From positions 46,956,072-47,020,071 of the forward strand of contig NC_059500.1 of assembly GCF_018139145.2 (NCBI RefSeq): 64,000 nucleotides of DNA, read 5' to 3'. Each line of letters starts with the position of its first letter. Position 1 is the first letter of the stretch. The notes beneath the pieces were generated by a model. It did not search any database. It was not told the DNA's origin and was given only the letters and a program-made list of their open reading frames with translations. A program made the translations under genes and the position numbers. Source of the stretch: Gymnogyps californianus. Its lineage: Eukaryota; Chordata; Aves; Accipitriformes; Cathartidae. Below, one piece after another: positions 59,481-64,000 of this stretch.

Positions 59481-60455
59481 GCAGGCTTGATTGGCTGGCG
59501 GCGGAGGGCGGCCGGGCCCCGGCCAGTACAAAGTCGCTCTGTGGCGGGCTCCTCAGTGCCGGCTTTGTCCCTGGCGGGCTCCGGCCGCCCCCGCCGACGC
59601 GCCGCTCGGGCCTCCGGCGCAGCCCCTCGCCCGCGCCGCTCCCGCCGACCAGCGGCCTGACCGGTTTCCTCCGGCCCTTCCCGGGCAGCGGGGTCGAGGC
59701 GGGGGAGAAGCATGCCCGAGGCTGGCGGATTTGACGGCTAGCGCCCGGGGCCGCGGGCGGCAGCGGCCGGCGGCGCGGCAGGGCCGGCGATGTTACTATG
59801 GGAGCGACGCAGGGCTCCGCCGGGAGCGAACCACGGGAGCCGGCAGGGGGGGCGGAGCAGGTCGGTAGCCTCCCCGTCGCCCACCGCGCTCCTCCTCCTG
59901 CCGGGCTCGCCCGCCGGCATCCCCCGCCCCGGCTGTGGTAGTGTCCCCCCGGCCAGGACCCCGCCGCGGCAGGGGGCAGAGGAGGGGCTCCGCGGCTGGG
60001 CCGGCTCCCGCCATGGGGCCGCGGGGCGGGGGCTGTGAGGTGTGCGGAGGAGGGGGGGGGTGAGCGGGGGGGGTTGCATCTGAGGCACCGTTTGAGGAGC
60101 GTGTGCGTGTATGTAAGACTTACAGGTGTTAACGTGCGTTTCAAATCCGCTTAATGTACCTGTGGCCGCGGCGGCGCCTCCGAGCCAGGCCGGGACCGCT
60201 CGCCCTTCAGGCGGAGAAGCCGCTCGTAGGAGGAGGACTCGGTTGCTGCGGGCTTCGGGTTTGCTCCGTTCTTCCCCACCGCCTCCGGCTGGCCAGTGAC
60301 ACTGCTGGAGCCGAAGGACGGTGGAAATCCCGTGTTTTTTCAGTTAACTCGGAGCGGGGAGCTTCAGGCCGGCAGGCAGGAGCAGAGGGGCGTTCAGCTC
60401 CCGGGTGCGCGGACTTGCCTCTTTGTAACGCGTCTGGAACGCCAGAAGACAAAAC
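59481..60455 (+). promoter_or_regulatory. CpG island, candidate TJP2 promoter
   Basis: About 1 kb of CpG-dense sequence rising sharply from AT-rich DNA. It is the third island in the window and the nearest to the expected TJP2 body, so it may be the alternative TJP2 promoter. Possible first-exon ends include GAGCAG/GTCGGT near 59858 and TGTGAG/GTGTGC near 60038, both weak. The shared ZO-2 start segment, with its conserved WEQYTVTL, was not found downstream to 64000. Long GC-rich frames on both strands are not credible proteins. Confidence 0.6.
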
Positions 60456-63400
60456 ATAATTTTGTATTTTAAAGTGGTTGTGCTCAGGATGCAGGTCAGT
60501 GTCTTAACCGAAAATACCCCTGTTTCTATGGAGAAGCAAACTCCCAAGTTTGAAAAAGAAGATCCTCTTCTCCCTCTCTCCCTGCTTTTTTTTTTTTTTT
60601 TTTTTAAAAAGACTGTTCAGTTTTTATGGGAAAACTTTTTTCCTTCACCTGTTGCTGAACTTCTGTAATCAATATAGCTACGAAGCACCTAGGAGTAGCA
60701 AGCATTATCTGTCAGGACTGGAGAGGCAGTGTGGTGTGCATGCCAGCGTGCAGGAAACTTAGTTTATCTCTAGTCATCTCCCCCGCCCCCGCTAAAACGT
60801 GGATGGAAGCCATAAACAGAACTTATTTGTGCCTCATAGTTTGTTCTGTGACTTGTAGAATAATGAGTACTGTAAGTGTCCTTTTTGTGTACGGAGTCTG
60901 TGTGTGTGAGCCAGTATCGCATATTGCACGTTACCGGTATTTATTAGCCATCAGTGAGCTACCAGTTGATACTTTCTTTTATGTGATTATTTCCAGAGTG
61001 TGTGTGGTTTTGGGTTGGTTTTTTTGTTTGTTTGTTTTGTTTGCTTGTTCGTTTGTGGGGTTTTTTTGTGGTCGTTTTGGGTTGGTTTGTTGTTTGTTTT
61101 TTTTTTAATAAATCGCAAAGGTTGTGCAGTTGATCTGGATAACTATCCCACTCTTACTCCACCCTTCTTGTTCTGTTATCTTCATCATCTCCTGTACTTG
61201 TCTGTTTCATCTCTTCTGAATCTGTCTTGTAAGCTCTTTGACACAGATCCCATTGTATCTGACACGTCTGTTGCTGCAGTACATTTAGTAAGTAGGTGTA
61301 ATCATTTGCTGATGGTTCTGGTGAGAGAAGCGTAAATATCCATGCAATGTGTTTGTGACTTGCCTTGCAGAGGTCTCTTGGGGATGAGGTTTAAATGTGT
61401 TGACCTGAGATGGATGGAAAGCCTGACTCTGCATGTGTGAGCTATAGTAGTTACAGAGCTTGTGTTTACAGATGTACACTTTAGATGTACACTCTAGATG
61501 GCTATTGCTTAAATACTTCATTTAAACAAAAATCATAATAGTATGGAATGGTTCCTGAAGTAGGAGACTTTGCAGTGCATTTCAGCAAATGGTGTACTGG
61601 TAGACCGTGCTGTCAGTCTCCTCCCATTTGTTTCAAATAGCAACATTTTTTGGACCTGCTTTTATCAATATTGGTGGAATCCTTGCCCTTTTGAAGTTAA
61701 TGACAACACTTCCGTTGGCTTGATAAAAAGTGTGGGTTGTCAGGTCTCTACTGAGTGTATGGGGTTTCGTCAAACTGTTTCAGGGTCTGCCTTTCATGTA
61801 GAGAAATAGGAATTAAATGGTTTGGATGCAGCGTCTTTTTGTTTTGCAGCTGTGAGTCCATGCAGCGTGGAATTAGGCTGTGTTGGCTATGAATTCGGTG
61901 GCAGCTTCTCTGTCAGCAAAAAGGGAGCTTTGGCTGATCTTTCCTCCTGCCTGTTGTTTGAGACTGCGAGAGCTCATGTTTCTCGCGTACTGAGCTTAAG
62001 TAGGGACAAGTTGTCAGTGTGGCTCCTGCAATGGTTATTTTCCTTATATTACAGTTATTAATAAGGCCACAATTCGGTTTCTTTTATAAAAACAACAGTT
62101 TGTTCATTATTTTGTAGAAAAAGACAGAAAAATAATCTGCAGAGGTACTACAGCTATGATTGCTAGTTTCCTCTTTGTTTTTCTTAATGAAGCTATGCAA
62201 ACAATATAAAATTTATGAGTATACTAGGAATTCTGTTCTTCACAGCTTGTGACTATTAGAACTATAAGACAAATGAGGATTCAACTGACATTGGAAGCGT
62301 TTTTTGAGTCCTTGGTGTAACAAAGTGGTAAGTTGCAGTATTTTCTTAGGAAGCTGATGTCATTGATGCTGCAGGAATCTCTTTTATGAATGACCTGAAC
62401 TGTATAGGGTTTATGAGCCAAATAGTATAATGTAATTCATGACTGTGTTAAAACTGCAAATGAACTTAAAATCACTTTGTATTTTAAAACAGTATTTGGA
62501 ATGTATTTCTTACTGTCAAAATGAAGAACTCGCCAACAATTTTGTGTGATCTGTGCTGATAAGACAGACATGTACTGCAAATACCAGCCTTAAGGCAGAA
62601 TTATGTTCCTGAATGCATCTTAGCTGGAATGTACAGTGGAAACTAATACATACATGCAATTATTCTTGATGCTATGTAAGAATAAAACATCATCTAACTT
62701 ACTAAACAGCAGGAGAGATGCCTTCATGAACCCTCCAGGCATCTCTATCCAGTAACTTAAAAATACAATAAAGATGAAAATGCTCCTTCAAGGCCTACAG
62801 TGGTAGCAGTTAACTAAGCAGACAGATGCTTGTCAGCAGCTTTCTGGGTGTTTGTGCCTTGTGTTATGCCCTATTAAATAATCAGAGAGCAATATCTTTT
62901 TACATATTCTGCTGCTGGAGTCTCTAGATCTGATTAACAATACTGCCTTAGTGTTTTACAACTGAATTTTGGATAAGTGATTCTTGTTAAAAAGCCACAA
63001 TATCAAAAAAGAAAAAAATCCTGCAAAAAACCAGCTGTGATCTAACGGCTTCCTTACACAGCTACAAGAAATGATACACTTATCCATTATTTATTTATTA
63101 TTTAATAATGTATGTACTCAGCCTGCCATATCTTTCGCTTGCACATGCATGCCTATTCTGTGATGGGAAAGCATTTTGAACACTCACCCCTTATGATTCT
63201 TAGTCAGTATAAGCTTTTCGGAGAGAATGCAGGATGTCCAGCTAGACTGTCATTCCAGGCTCCACAAACAAAGCTGTGAGAGGCAAATTGTTGGCCTGTG
63301 ACTGAACTGAGCAGCTTGCTGCCAGGGTCAGCGCTTGGCACTGGTTGCTCTTCTTTCTATGTTCCAGCACTGCAAAAATCTGCTGAATAATGTGGGTTTC

Positions 63401-64000
63401 TTCTAGTGGCCAGGGCTGAGGATTCTTCTGTCCAGGCAGTGTTTCAGAAGCTTTTTGAAGAGTTGCAGAACAGGATGAAAAACAATTTACTTTTTTGATT
63501 GCTTTGTTTTCCTAAGTAATTTTTATTCCAGAAATGAAAAGTGGTCAATGGTTTTGGTTATTCTGTTCATACAGTTAAGTCGATACATTTTTAAAGCAAC
63601 TGAAGTGACGGTAGCATGGCTGATTGGTAGCATGTGTGTGCGTGCTCCTTAGATGATGCCATCAGAACTCCTGTTTCTTTGTAGAATTGTACTTGCATTG
63701 TTTTGTCTGTGGACTACATAATGGTTACAGTTTGGCTATAAATTTTTATTTTCTAGCACTTAAAGTTTCCTGAAAGTCTTGCAGTTTAGTGCCAAAGTAG
63801 GGATGTTGTTCCTGACCCAGTACTTTGGCAGGAACTCCCTTTCAGTTGCTGACAGTTGACAAATATTTGTATGTGCTTTATCTTGGTATGATGCGTTACA
63901 GTAGGTCAGGTTGCAAAAACCGTGGGGTCAGACTTATAAAGACATAGTGTTGATTGCAGATGGCATTTGCATACTGGCATTTCCAGTAGCTGCTGTGCAC
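60456..64000. other. AT-rich non-coding region to end of window
   Basis: 3.5 kb after the third CpG island, with a 20-base T run at 60586-60605 and a G/T-only tract around 61005-61110. No exon was recognised. If the island is a TJP2 promoter, this is its first intron. Confidence 0.55.
61005..61110 (+). repeat. strand-asymmetric G/T-rich low-complexity tract
   Basis: About 105 bases almost entirely of G and T on the plus strand, with repeated GTTTGTTTG and GGGTTGGTTT motifs and very few A or C. It resembles a degenerate (TTTG)n simple repeat. Confidence 0.8.

Noticed and set aside
59042..60144. Frames of 223 and 258 codons on the minus strand near the third CpG island
   Set aside because: Same GC-island artefact; composition is Pro/Arg/Ala-rich and no domain or start context is convincing.
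1..64000. CRISPR arrays, operons, tRNA or rRNA genes
   Set aside because: The window is vertebrate nuclear DNA. The only regular array is the 30-bp minisatellite, which has no spacers, and no tRNA-like or rRNA-like sequence was recognised.

Overview
The window comes from a bird genome. The evidence is a CR1 LINE in several copies, four solo LTRs of one avian ERVL-type family, and three GC-rich CpG islands in AT-rich DNA. The genes follow the order PIP5K1B - FXN, with TJP2 expected next, all on the + strand. Human 9q21 has this order, and its avian counterpart lies on the Z chromosome. Species and chromosome are inferences, not observations.

Positions 1-16.15 kb hold the 3' end of PIP5K1B: one penultimate coding exon (2006-2123), a 13.3 kb last intron, and a terminal exon (15404 to about 16148) whose first three bases are the stop codon. 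The last intron carries most of the mobile DNA: an antisense CR1 scrap, a 5'-truncated CR1 with decayed endonuclease and reverse transcriptase, and three solo LTRs. One LTR sits inside the CR1. The other two lie 530 bp apart in opposite orientation.

Positions 20.9-33.8 kb hold the complete frataxin gene FXN. It has a CpG-island promoter, five coding exons (126, 83, 121, 98 and 154 nt) and intact reading phases, giving a 193-residue mitochondrial iron-sulfur-cluster assembly protein. It is the only complete protein-coding gene I can support.

Positions 34-64 kb show no convincing coding exon. They contain two more CpG islands (about 37.65-38.93 kb and 59.48-60.45 kb), which are candidate alternative promoters and 5' exons for TJP2 (ZO-2). 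They also hold a fourth solo LTR, two antisense CR1 fragments, and a 30-bp minisatellite of about ten units, each an imperfect palindrome. The first shared ZO-2 coding exon was not found and presumably lies beyond position 64000.

I found no convincing new protein system. The items most worth a second look are the palindromic minisatellite, the inverted LTR pair in the PIP5K1B intron, the stop-only terminal exon, a Gly-to-Arg change in a conserved frataxin segment, and the two orphan CpG islands.
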